Assembly: GCA_023398295.1 (NCBI GenBank)
Contig: JAEWSL010000070.1
Coordinates: forward strand, 1 to 45,602
DNA length: 45,602 bases
Direction of reading: 5' to 3'
Source of the DNA: Elusimicrobiota bacterium
GTDB taxonomy: Bacteria > Elusimicrobiota > Elusimicrobia > Elusimicrobiales > Elusimicrobiaceae
Part shown: positions 8,654-15,713 of the stretch, in pieces
How positions within the stretch are numbered: the first letter of the stretch is position 1
Layout: the number at the start of each line of letters is the position of its first letter
The notes under the pieces: generated by a model
What the model was told of the DNA's origin: nothing
The model's database searches: none
What the model saw: the letters and a program-made list of their open reading frames with translations, nothing else
Translations under genes and position numbers: made by a program

Positions 8654-8690
8654 AAACTTCCCCGCGATAATTTTTATCGCGGGGAAGTTT
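8654..8690 (-). terminator. Intrinsic terminator downstream of the gene at 8718
   Basis: 17-base perfect arms (8654-8670 and 8674-8690; core CTTCCCCGCGATAA) with a 3-base loop. On the minus strand the hairpin is followed by TTTTTG, giving a U-tract. It ends the transcript of the secreted protein and shields the MFS gene from read-through. Confidence 0.88.
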
Positions 8691-8717
8691 GTCAAAAGCG
8701 CGTCAGAATTTTGCGCC

Positions 8718-9299
8718 TCAACGCATATTAAGCCGCCGAAAAGACATCGCGTAATTTTTAATGCGCGCAAAAGCGTCGTCATTTTCGGCATTATCAACGG
8801 CAAGTTTAAGATAAGCCTTAAAAGAAGACAAATAAATGGGCGTCCTAAGCGTTCCTGTGCTTCTTTTGTAACCTTGGGAAGAATGCATCTCAAGCGCGTA
8901 GTGGGTAATTTTAGTCTCAACGTATTTAGGCCCGTCCATGCGCGAGAAGGCTGAGCCTCCCGCAACTATATCTTTGCGCACCGTTACGGTTTTTATAATG
9001 CTTATTTTAGAAATGTCTTTTGGCTCTATGTTTTTTCCTTTCCACAAAAAACGGCTTTCGCACAAATCTTTGTTAAGGTTGATAAAGGAGATGATGTCTT
9101 CTTTTCCTTTAATGTCATAAACATACTTTTTAACTTCGTCTTTTAGGTTTGTAAGTATGTTTATATTGCGGGCGGGTGTTTTCTTAAGCGTCTGTTTTGT
9201 ATAGACAAGCTCAAAGGGTTTATCCTGCGCTCGGCAATCTGCGCCAAAGCCTGCAAGCAGCAGGCAAAGCGCGGCGGTAGTTATTATTTTCTTGTTCAT
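8718..9299 (-). CDS. Small secreted hypothetical protein
   Basis: 193 residues from the ATG at 9299. An in-frame TTG four codons upstream is rejected because TTGGAGG there is the RBS. The signal peptide is MNKKIITTAALCLLLAGFGADCRA, giving a periplasmic or secreted protein. The mature part is basic and mixed alpha/beta with no motif I recognise. Its upstream region carries an 11+11 palindrome immediately before the RBS, suggesting specific repression. A terminator follows closely, so it is probably a single-gene unit. Confidence 0.65.
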   Translation of the reverse strand: MNKKIITTAALCLLLAGFGADCRAQDKPFELVYTKQTLKKTPARNINILTNLKDEVKKYVYDIKGKEDIISFINLNKDLCESRFLWKGKNIEPKDISKISIIKTVTVRKDIVAGGSAFSRMDGPKYVETKITHYALEMHSSQGYKRSTGTLRTPIYLSSFKAYLKLAVDNAENDDAFARIKNYAMSFRRLNMR

Positions 9300-9309
9300 T
9301 TTTGCCTCC

Positions 9310-9333
9310 AAATGTTAGGCACGCCTAACATTT
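9310..9333 (-). promoter_or_regulatory. Perfect palindrome, probable operator
   Basis: AAATGTTAGGC (9310-9320) and GCCTAACATTT (9323-9333) are exact inverted repeats around AC, directly upstream of the RBS of the minus-strand gene at 9299. The TTAGGC-N2-GCCTAA core resembles boxes bound by DtxR/MntR-family metalloregulators. Its size and position suggest an operator rather than a terminator, as there is no U-tract after it. Confidence 0.6.
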
Positions 9334-9448
9334 ATAGTATAACAAAAAACTTTTTATTATGCAAATTTAATTTCAGATTAGACATAGGGTTTTAGGTGTC
9401 AAGCCAACGGCGCGTCTGCTCCGCGCGCACTATTTCCGTTATCAATTA

Positions 9449-10026
9449 AGGCCGTCTTTGCCAAGGCTACGACGTGGATTGCCGCGCACAAAAACGACAC
9501 TAGTTTATAACTACAACAATATAAACCCGCGCGTAGTTCCTGCTGTTTAACCGAAGAAGTGAAGCTTGGACGTTGCGGGTATAAGCTCATTTGCATATGG
9601 CGCGCCGTTGGCGCGCGCTGTTGTTAACTAGGCCGTCTTTGCGCGAGGTGAGCGCAGCGAACGCTCGGAAGCAACCTTCCACCATGCAGTAAATCGGAAG
9701 GTTAATAAAGAGCTAAAAGACAATGGCAAACGACGACAGAATAATTGAAGATTGCTTCCGAGCGCTCGCCCGTCTTCGCTGAAGCTACGACGTGGCTTCG
9801 CCTCGCGCAAGGACGGCACTTTATTTATAACGACAACAACAAAAAACAGCGTGCTGTTTCTTCTGTTTAATCGAAGAAAACGAAGTTTGGCATTTGCTTT
9901 GCTTAGCTTATTTGCCAAGGGTGCGCCCAAGCGCACAACCAAAAAATCTGCTGTTTAACTGGAAAAAACGAAGTTTGGCATTTGCCTAATTTAGCTATTT
10001 TGCATATGGCGCGCTGTTGGCGCATT
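9449..10026. repeat. Imperfect tandem repeat array (about 2.5 units of about 180 bp)
   Basis: This non-coding region is built of related units. Unit 1 (about 9449-9630) and unit 2 (about 9631-9940) both begin GGCCGTCTTTGC (9449, 9631). They then share GCTACGACGTGG (9466, 9784), TTTATAAC-ACAACAA (9504, 9824) and CTGTTTAA (9543, 9863) with spacings conserved to within two bases. Unit 3 has only the right half: CTGTTTAA at 9951 and CGAAGTTTGGCATTTGC as in unit 2. Units 1 and 3 end alike: 9590-9615 and 9999-10024 match at 24 of 26 bases. Unit 2 carries an extra inverted-repeat insert. No protein is supported here. Confidence 0.8.
9632..9817. repeat. Nested inverted repeat (MITE-like or long hairpin)
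   Basis: Three nested arm pairs share one centre region. The outer pair is 9632-9648 (GCCGTCTTTGCGCGAGG) with 9801-9817, 16 of 17 complementary. The middle pair is 9657-9674 (GCGAACGCTCGGAAGCAA) with 9752-9769, 17 of 18. The inner pair is AACCTTCC at 9673-9680 with GGAAGGTT at 9696-9703. The middle part appears inserted into repeat unit 2, because unit 1 lacks it. It has the form of a small non-autonomous element, but no target duplication could be defined. Confidence 0.7.
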
Positions 10027-10130
10027 TTTAGCAGCGCGGGGACGATGCCCAAAAAATTGCAATTAAGTATTAGTGCGAATAATAAGATACTAGTTTCTAA
10101 TTTGACTGCGGTGTCAAAAAAGAAAAAAAG

Positions 10131-10188
10131 TTGACTGAAAGGGGGATTTATGCTATAATTTTTTTTGAGCACACTATGTGCTCAAAAA
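10131..10188 (+). promoter_or_regulatory. Sigma70-type promoter with overlapping palindromic operator
   Basis: TTGACT (10131-10136) and TATAAT (10154-10159) are spaced by exactly 17 bases, one of the best promoters in the window. Starting just past the -10, TTTTTGAGCACA (10162-10173) and TGTGCTCAAAAA (10177-10188) form a perfect 12-base inverted repeat with a CTA centre. A repressor bound there would cover the start site, as expected for autoregulation by the TetR-type gene that follows. Confidence 0.85.
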
Positions 10189-10203
10189 CTGAGAGGATAA
10201 AAC

Positions 10204-10788
10204 ATGGCTTACTCAAAGGGCGTAAAACTGGCGGACAAAACTTCAAAACGGATTATTAAGACCGTTAAGAATATGGTTTACAAGGAAGGCGCTTCCTCAA
10301 TTACCGTCAGCCGCGTCATTAAAAAACTTGGCGTCAGCAACAGGATATTTTACAACCGTTTCCAAAACATAGAGGAAGCGCTGCTTGCCGTTTCGCAGGA
10401 AATAATAGACGAAATGCGCGTTTGCATCATAAAACCCTATAACCCCAAAGATGATTTTTACAAATATCTTTTAGGGGTGGCGCGCTCAGTCTTAATAAAA
10501 ACTTACGAAGTTAAAAAATCCTTCAGCGACTATATGTTTAACAACGATATTATAGACGAGAGCAATAAAATCTGGTGGGTAGGCCGCATACACAAACTTT
10601 TAACTTACGGCATAAAAAATAAATATATAAAACCTCTTAAAGAGGAAGACTTCAGTTACGGCGTTTGGTGTTTCTGCCGCGGCTTTAACGTGGACGCCAT
10701 TAAAAGCAGGCTTGAACTTAAGGCGGCCTTAAAGATTTTTGATATGACTTTCGGCGCGCTTATTGAAGGCATAAAACTTAAAAAATAA
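10204..10788 (+). CDS. TetR/AcrR family transcriptional regulator
   Basis: 194 residues. The N-terminal helix-turn-helix is typical: IIKTVKNMVYKEGASSITVSRVIKKLGVSNRIFYNRFQNIEEALLAV, with the recognition helix around residues 42-52 and the F-Y-N-R-F signature after it. The C-terminal ligand-binding half is helical and divergent. The strong promoter and palindrome upstream suggest it represses itself and the FadL-like porin gene 65 bases downstream. By analogy with TetR-type fatty-acid regulators beside fatty-acid genes, an acyl ligand is plausible; this is inference from context. GAGAGG serves as RBS. Confidence 0.88.
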   Translation: MAYSKGVKLADKTSKRIIKTVKNMVYKEGASSITVSRVIKKLGVSNRIFYNRFQNIEEALLAVSQEIIDEMRVCIIKPYNPKDDFYKYLLGVARSVLIKTYEVKKSFSDYMFNNDIIDESNKIWWVGRIHKLLTYGIKNKYIKPLKEEDFSYGVWCFCRGFNVDAIKSRLELKAALKIFDMTFGALIEGIKLKK

Positions 10789-10853
10789 AACTTAGGAAAT
10801 AAAACCTAAAAAAAGCTAAAAAAGTTTTCAGTACGGTATATTACGGAGGAGAA

Positions 10854-12074
10854 ATGAAGAAAAAACTGACAGCAATATCCGCAACTCTTTGCGTATGCGT
10901 TTTATCCCTTTTAGGGCAAAATGCGTTTGGCGCGGGTTTCGGTCTTTACGAGTACAGCCCCAGAGGCAACGCTATGGGCGGCGCGGTTTTGGCCGGCGAG
11001 GCGGAGCCTGCTTCCATAGCCTATAACCCCGCGCTTATAACGAGTCTTGGCGGAGTGCAGGCCCAGGCGGCCGTTACCGCAATAACAGTAGACAGGGTTA
11101 GAGTTGAGTTTGCGGGCGAAACAAGCAGCCCCGATAAAGAGTGGTGGTTCCTTCCCGACTTTTATTATACTCAGCAGTTAAACGAAAAGTGGTTTGTGGG
11201 CCTCGGCGGGTTTACGCGTTTTGGTCTTTCGGGCAGATATCCCGACAGAACATGGGCCGGCGCGCAGGCGGCAAATCACGGCTTATACGACGTGGGCATA
11301 GAGTCCTTTTCAATACAGCCCACTTTAGGCTATAAGGTTACGGAGAATCTTTCCGCCGCTATTGCCCCCGAAATTATGTACTTTAAGTTTTGGGAAGGCA
11401 CGCGCGTTGCGGCTAATACCGATATGGACGTCAGCGGCGACAGCTGGGCTATGGGCGGCTCTTTAGGCGCGTTTTATCAGGCTAACGACCAAGTCAGTTT
11501 CGGCGCGGTTTACAGGCACAGAATAAAACAGCACTTAAAAGGCACTTCTTCGGTAAGCGGCGCTTTAGCCCCTTATATGACGGCATATAACACCAACGCA
11601 AGCGGTGCGGTAACTTTGCCTGCGCAGCTTGGGCTGGGCGTTGCGGTAAAACTTTCCCCCGCGGTTTTGCTTGAGTTTAACTGGACAAACATTTTCTGGT
11701 CCAGCTTTGACGAGCTTACCATTAATTTAGACGGCGTAGGCTCTTCCACGTCTAAAAAAGAGTGGAAAGACACTTACAGAATAGGCTTTGGCATAGAGTA
11801 CGCCGTTTCAAAAAGAGTCAAACTCAGAAACAGCTATATCTTTGACAAATCCCCGATAAACTCCGACTATATGGACGTTATAGTCCCCGTGGACAACAGA
11901 CATATAATAGGTATGGGCGTCGGCGTTGATTTGGGCAAAGGATTTTATTTGGACTTAGGTTATAACTTGCTTCTGTCCGAAGGCAAAAGCGGTGTTTCCG
12001 AAAGCGGCATTCCCGTGGAGTATGGAAACGGGGTAACGCATTTGAGTTCGGCCGGAGTAAGGTATAAATTCTAA
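10854..12074 (+). CDS. FadL/OmpP1/TodX family outer-membrane transporter
   Basis: 406 residues. After a signal peptide (cleavage near A-F-G-A, residue 26-27) comes the FadL hallmark: GFGLYEYSPRGNAMGGAVLAGEAEPASIAYNPAL, which in FadL forms the N-terminal hatch. The remainder is strand-rich (YKVTENLSAAIAPEIMY, QVSFGAVYRHRIKQHLKG, LEFNWTNIFWSSFDEL) and the chain ends in VRYKF with a terminal Phe, the usual barrel-insertion signal. The family moves long-chain fatty acids or aromatic hydrocarbons across the outer membrane. RBS GGAGGAG; very likely in one operon with the TetR gene. T9SS PorV is a distant cousin, but nothing specific to PorV is seen here. Confidence 0.9.
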   Translation: MKKKLTAISATLCVCVLSLLGQNAFGAGFGLYEYSPRGNAMGGAVLAGEAEPASIAYNPALITSLGGVQAQAAVTAITVDRVRVEFAGETSSPDKEWWFLPDFYYTQQLNEKWFVGLGGFTRFGLSGRYPDRTWAGAQAANHGLYDVGIESFSIQPTLGYKVTENLSAAIAPEIMYFKFWEGTRVAANTDMDVSGDSWAMGGSLGAFYQANDQVSFGAVYRHRIKQHLKGTSSVSGALAPYMTAYNTNASGAVTLPAQLGLGVAVKLSPAVLLEFNWTNIFWSSFDELTINLDGVGSSTSKKEWKDTYRIGFGIEYAVSKRVKLRNSYIFDKSPINSDYMDVIVPVDNRHIIGMGVGVDLGKGFYLDLGYNLLLSEGKSGVSESGIPVEYGNGVTHLSSAGVRYKF

Positions 12075-12096
12075 GAGATGCGGCAGTAAGCGTTAG

Positions 12097-12131
12097 AAAA
12101 ATAACGGCGTATTTATTACGCCGTTATTTTT
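12097..12131. terminator. Bidirectional intrinsic terminator
   Basis: 15-base arms (AAAAATAACGGCGTA at 12097-12111 and its complement at 12117-12131) with a 5-base loop and T/A flanks. It overlaps the last codons of the minus-strand phosphatase gene and serves both convergent units. Confidence 0.9.
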
Positions 12132-14394
12132 TTGCGTCCGCGTTGCAGTTAAGTCTTATTGTAAAGATATTTTTGCCGTCTTCGTAGGAATAACCCGCGT
12201 AATCCATAATGCGCTTTACCATCAAAACGCCGAGGCCTCCCAAAGGTCTTTGGTCGGCGGGGAGGGATATATCGGGCTCTTCTTTCTCAAGCGGATTGTA
12301 TTTAAGGCCGTTGTCAATAAATTTTATTTCTGCGTTTTTATAATGCGGGAGAGAAAATTTAATTTCAACCTCTCCGTTATCCTGCGGCGGGAAGGCGTAG
12401 CGGCAGATATTTGTAAATATTTCTTCGCTTGCGATAAAAATTTTTGTCTTAAAATCCTGCGCGACGCAGGCTTCGTCCAAATGCCCCTCAAGCCAGGAGA
12501 GGACTTTATGAAGCTGCTCAATTTTTGCGGGAAAGATTATCTGCTTTTGCGCCTGTTCGGCGCCGTTAAACTGCACGGCAAGCATAGTGATATCGTCGGC
12601 CTGCTCGGCCCCCTGCGCAAACGCGTCAACGGAGGTTTTTATATGGCCCAGCAAAGCGCGCATATCGGCGTTTTGGGTTTCTTTTTCGTTTAAGGCTTTT
12701 TGCAGGTTTTCTTCGCCGAAGAGTTCTTCTTTTTTATTTGCCGCTTCGGTTACGCCGTCTGAGTATAAAAACACGGCGTCGCCTTTTTCCAAGGTATAAG
12801 AGCAGCTTTTATAGGAAACTTCGCCCATAATGCCAAGGGCAATATTAGTCGGCGTTTTTATATATTCAAATGCGCCGCCGCGTTTTTTTATCAAAGGCGG
12901 ATTGTGGCCGGCGTTGACGCAGGCAAGCTCCCCCGTGTTTATGTTTAGGAAGGCAAGAAAAGCGGTTACAAAGAGGTTTTGCTCGTTATCCTGGGCAAGC
13001 TGTTTATTTGCGCTTGCAAATATTTCAGCGGGGCTCATACCTGTCTGCATAAGGTTTTTAAGAAGGGTTTTTGTGGTCATCATAAACAGCGCGGCCGGTA
13101 TGCCTTTGCCGGAAACGTCTGCCACTAAAAAGGCCAAATGCTCTTTATCAACAAAAAGGAAATCGTAAAAATCCCCGCCGACTTCGCGCGCTGGCTGCAT
13201 GGAAGCGTAGATATCAAAATCTTTCCTCCCGCTGTAAGGCGGCAGCACTTTTGGCAGTACCGATTCCTGTATTTCTTTTGCAAATTCCAGCTCGCGGTTT
13301 AGGCGGGCCGCAGCCTCGGCGATAGCTTTTTTAAGCGCGCTCACGGTTGAATTTATGCCCGCCGAGAGCGAAATAAATTCCTTTGAGTTTGCGACGTTTA
13401 CCTGCTCTTCCAGGTTGCCGCCCGTGATTTTGGCGAGAGAGTAATTTATTTTATCAATCCCCGATATCGCAATTTTTTGCACCAAAAAAGAAATTAAGGT
13501 AAACACAAGAATAAAAAGAATTACGTTTACAAAAATTATTATATGCATGACGGAGCTGCGCTCGGCGTACATTTCTTTCTCGGGCAGGAGGCCTAAAATA
13601 GTATAGTCCCGCCAGAGCACGGCAATGCCGTTATAATCCTGCCCGTCCAGCTCCGCGGCAAAGACGGGGGGGCGTATTTGCGCAAGATTTTGCAGGGTTT
13701 GCTTATCCTGCGCGCTGTATATTTTTTCCTTAATTCCGTAGGAAAGTATTTTGCCGTCTTTTGCTATTATTATGCTTCCGCCTTCGCCTATCCTAAAGGC
13801 GCCGGCGATGTTTTTCACGTCGGCAAGTTCCAGCGCTTCTTTCAGCCGCTGCGGCCTTAGGCCCACCTGCACTATGCCTGTTCTGTCTTTTCTTGCCACG
13901 CCCGCGTACTGGAAGAACCCTCCGTCTTTTGCGCGTTCTCTGGGCTCTTGCACCAGCTCAAAGGAAGGGTTTTTCAGCGCTTCCATAAATTGGCCCGATT
14001 GTTCCGAAGAGCCCATAAAAAACCCTTCGTAATCCTGCGGTATGGAGGCGCGCAAAACGCCGTTTTCGTCGGAAACATGCACTTCGTCTGCGTCTAAGAG
14101 CAGGCGCGTTTCTTCAAGCAGTTTGCGGTCGGTAAGTATTTTTGGGTTATCTTCAATTAGTTTGGCAAAAACTCTTGCCTTTAATAAGGAAACGGAATTT
14201 GTGGCCTGCGTTATTGTTTCAAGATTATGTTCGGTTATCTTAAGCTGGTTTATGACGTCTGCTATTTTAAGGCGCACAAGCTCCAGCGAGGTTTTGCGCG
14301 CCTGCCGTGTCTGCACTGCGTAAGACAGCGCAAACATCACTATAAACGCCGAGGCCACAAAAACAAACAGCCATTTTTGAAAGGTCCGTTTCAA
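12124..14394 (-). CDS. Membrane sensor - HAMP - PP2C phosphatase - HATPase partner-switching protein (RsbU/RsbW-like fusion)
   Basis: 756 residues beginning at TTG (14394), supported by AAAGGGG seven bases upstream. Domains: TM1 about 9-28; extracytoplasmic sensor 29-283; TM2 about 284-310; HAMP-like linker 311-370; SpoIIE/PP2C phosphatase 390-608; HATPase_c_2 kinase 620-750. The phosphatase shows EVGGDFYDF (D408), ADVSGKGIPAAL (D426), SDGVTEA (D546) and QADDITML (D600/D601), the metal-binding set. The HATPase shows the N-box EEIFTNICRYAF (N662), DNGLKYNP (D694, G696) and GGLGVLMVKRIMD. It probably senses an envelope signal and sets the phosphorylation state of the STAS protein encoded just upstream in the same transcript. 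Having both opposing activities in one chain is notable. Confidence 0.9.
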   Translation of the reverse strand: MKRTFQKWLFVFVASAFIVMFALSYAVQTRQARKTSLELVRLKIADVINQLKITEHNLETITQATNSVSLLKARVFAKLIEDNPKILTDRKLLEETRLLLDADEVHVSDENGVLRASIPQDYEGFFMGSSEQSGQFMEALKNPSFELVQEPRERAKDGGFFQYAGVARKDRTGIVQVGLRPQRLKEALELADVKNIAGAFRIGEGGSIIIAKDGKILSYGIKEKIYSAQDKQTLQNLAQIRPPVFAAELDGQDYNGIAVLWRDYTILGLLPEKEMYAERSSVMHIIIFVNVILFILVFTLISFLVQKIAISGIDKINYSLAKITGGNLEEQVNVANSKEFISLSAGINSTVSALKKAIAEAAARLNRELEFAKEIQESVLPKVLPPYSGRKDFDIYASMQPAREVGGDFYDFLFVDKEHLAFLVADVSGKGIPAALFMMTTKTLLKNLMQTGMSPAEIFASANKQLAQDNEQNLFVTAFLAFLNINTGELACVNAGHNPPLIKKRGGAFEYIKTPTNIALGIMGEVSYKSCSYTLEKGDAVFLYSDGVTEAANKKEELFGEENLQKALNEKETQNADMRALLGHIKTSVDAFAQGAEQADDITMLAVQFNGAEQAQKQIIFPAKIEQLHKVLSWLEGHLDEACVAQDFKTKIFIASEEIFTNICRYAFPPQDNGEVEIKFSLPHYKNAEIKFIDNGLKYNPLEKEEPDISLPADQRPLGGLGVLMVKRIMDYAGYSYEDGKNIFTIRLNCNADAKK

Positions 14395-14416
14395 GGCGGT
14401 TCCCCTTTGCGTTAAA

Positions 14417-14701
14417 TCAGATAAAAGTCAGTATTTTATCAAAGCCGCTTATTTCAAAAACTTTCATTACCGAAGGGGAGGCGTTGGCTATCTTCATAGT
14501 TATGCCTTTCTCGGCGGAGGTTTTATGCGTTTCAAGCAGCACGCGCAGCCCCGCGCTTGAGATATAGAGAAGTTCCTTAAAGTCAAAAATAAGTTCGTCA
14601 ATATTTTGCGTTGTTTTCGTAATTTCCGATTTGAGCTGCATGGAAGTAATGGAATCTATTCTCCCCTCAACGGTCAAAACAAGCGATTTAATGATTTGCA
14701 T
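14417..14701 (-). CDS. STAS-domain anti-sigma factor antagonist (RsbV/SpoIIAA-like)
   Basis: 94 residues, the usual length of a single STAS domain. The conserved region LIFDFKELLYISSAGLRVLLETHK (40-60) contains the S48-S49-A-G loop, where the phosphorylatable serine of these proteins lies. RBS AGGAGG. The phosphatase/kinase gene starts 22 bases downstream on the same strand, so the two form a compact partner-switching pair. No dedicated sigma factor or anti-sigma factor is nearby. The output may therefore be a sigma factor encoded elsewhere or a non-transcriptional target. Confidence 0.9.
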   Translation of the reverse strand: MQIIKSLVLTVEGRIDSITSMQLKSEITKTTQNIDELIFDFKELLYISSAGLRVLLETHKTSAEKGITMKIANASPSVMKVFEISGFDKILTFI

Positions 14702-14836
14702 AAATTCCTCCTGCGGCGTTTAAGCCTTTTCTTATTATAGCAACTTTTTCCCCTCTGCGAAATGCTTTTTATGGCTTTGACGCCTGGATATTGCCCGCGC
14801 GCATCTTCGCGCGCGCGGACGGCGCGGCTATAAGGC

Positions 14837-14858
14837 TATAATTTGTATAATAATAAAT
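14837..14858 (+). promoter_or_regulatory. -10 elements immediately upstream of glyQ; probable leaderless start
   Basis: TATAAT occurs at 14837-14842 and again at 14846-14851. No Shine-Dalgarno sequence lies before the ATG at 14859. With the second box, transcription would begin at about the A of the ATG; with the first, the leader would be about 10 bases. No good -35 is visible. Confidence 0.5.
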
Positions 14859-15713
14859 ATGAACTTTCAAGATATTATACACTCTCTGGAAACTTATTGG
14901 AAAAAACAGGGCTGCCTTGTAATCCAGCCTTATGATTTGGAAAAAGGCGCGGGCACTTTTAATCCCGCGACGTTTTTCGGCTCGCTTACGGCAAAGCCCG
15001 TAAGCTGCTGCTACGCGGAGCCCTGCCGCCGCCCCGCCGACGGCAGATACGGGGAAAATCCAAACCGCCTCGGCAAATACTATCAATTTCAGGTTATCTT
15101 AAAGCCCGCGCCGAAAAATGTGCAGCAGATGTACCTTAACTCTCTTAAAGCGCTGGGTTTGGACCCCAAAAAACACGACGTGCGCTGGATAGAGGACGAT
15201 TGGCAGTCCCCCACTTTAGGCGCAAGCGGCGTCGGCTGGGAGATTTGGCTTGACGGCATGGAAATCACGCAGTTTACTTATTTCCAGATGATGGCCGGCT
15301 ATACTCTAAAACCCATTACCGCCGAAATTACTTACGGCCTTGAGCGCATTGCGATGTACTGTCAAAAGAAGGATAATGTCTACGACCTTATGTGGAACGA
15401 CAATGTCACTTACGGCTCGCTCAGACAGGAAGAAGAGAGGCAGTTTTCCCACTATAACTTTGAAGAGGCCGACGTTAAAGAACTCTTCCGCCTGATAGAA
15501 GAAAACGAAAACGCCTGCAAAGAGCTTTGCCAAAAAGGTTTATATCTGCCCGCTTACGACTGCGCGATGCGCGTGTCGCACTCTTTTAACACGCTTGAGG
15601 CGCGCGGGGCTATATCTGTTTCCTCGCGGACAAATATCATAACCAAAATAAGAACTCTTGCAAAACTTTGCGCCGCGCAGTATCTTAAGGCGCACGAGGA
15701 GGCCTCTTTATGA
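14859..15713 (+). CDS. glyQ: Glycine--tRNA ligase alpha subunit
   Basis: 284 residues, normal for the bacterial alpha2beta2 enzyme. It charges tRNA-Gly in the cytoplasm. The sequence is diagnostic: FQDIIHSLETYWKKQGC, IQPYDLEKGAGTFNPATF, CRRPADGRYGENPNRLGKYYQFQVILKP (the class II core), GWEIWLDGMEITQFTYFQ and EITYGLERIAMY. The beta-subunit gene overlaps its stop by four bases (ATGA), so the subunits are translationally coupled. The ATG lies directly after two -10-like boxes without an SD. There is no T-box in the 157-base upstream region. Confidence 0.97.
   Translation: MNFQDIIHSLETYWKKQGCLVIQPYDLEKGAGTFNPATFFGSLTAKPVSCCYAEPCRRPADGRYGENPNRLGKYYQFQVILKPAPKNVQQMYLNSLKALGLDPKKHDVRWIEDDWQSPTLGASGVGWEIWLDGMEITQFTYFQMMAGYTLKPITAEITYGLERIAMYCQKKDNVYDLMWNDNVTYGSLRQEEERQFSHYNFEEADVKELFRLIEENENACKELCQKGLYLPAYDCAMRVSHSFNTLEARGAISVSSRTNIITKIRTLAKLCAAQYLKAHEEASL

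Noticed and set aside
3679..9396. Shared GGGTTTTAGG at 3679-3688 and 9387-9396
   Set aside because: Only ten bases with no extended similarity; likely chance.
9628..9942. 104-residue minus-strand and overlapping plus-strand frames in the repeat region
   Set aside because: They follow the repeat units and inverted repeats, have no start signals and give low-complexity basic protein.
9449..10026. Integron attC sites or a CRISPR array
   Set aside because: No GTTRRRY/RYYYAAC core pairs at the right spacing, no integrase, no short regular repeats with unique spacers.
10162..10188. Terminator hairpin
   Set aside because: It lies just after a strong -10 box and lacks a following U-tract; an operator explains it better.
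10854..12074. PorV partner for the SprA-like protein
   Set aside because: The protein fits general FadL/TodX better and is paired with a TetR gene 6 kb away; no PorV-specific feature seen.
14796..14817. CGCGCGC-type hairpin upstream of glyQ
   Set aside because: Simple GC alternation with no U-tract and no gene ending there; could be chance.
14702..14858. T-box riboswitch ahead of glyQ
   Set aside because: The region is short, has no specifier/antiterminator architecture and probably no transcribed leader.
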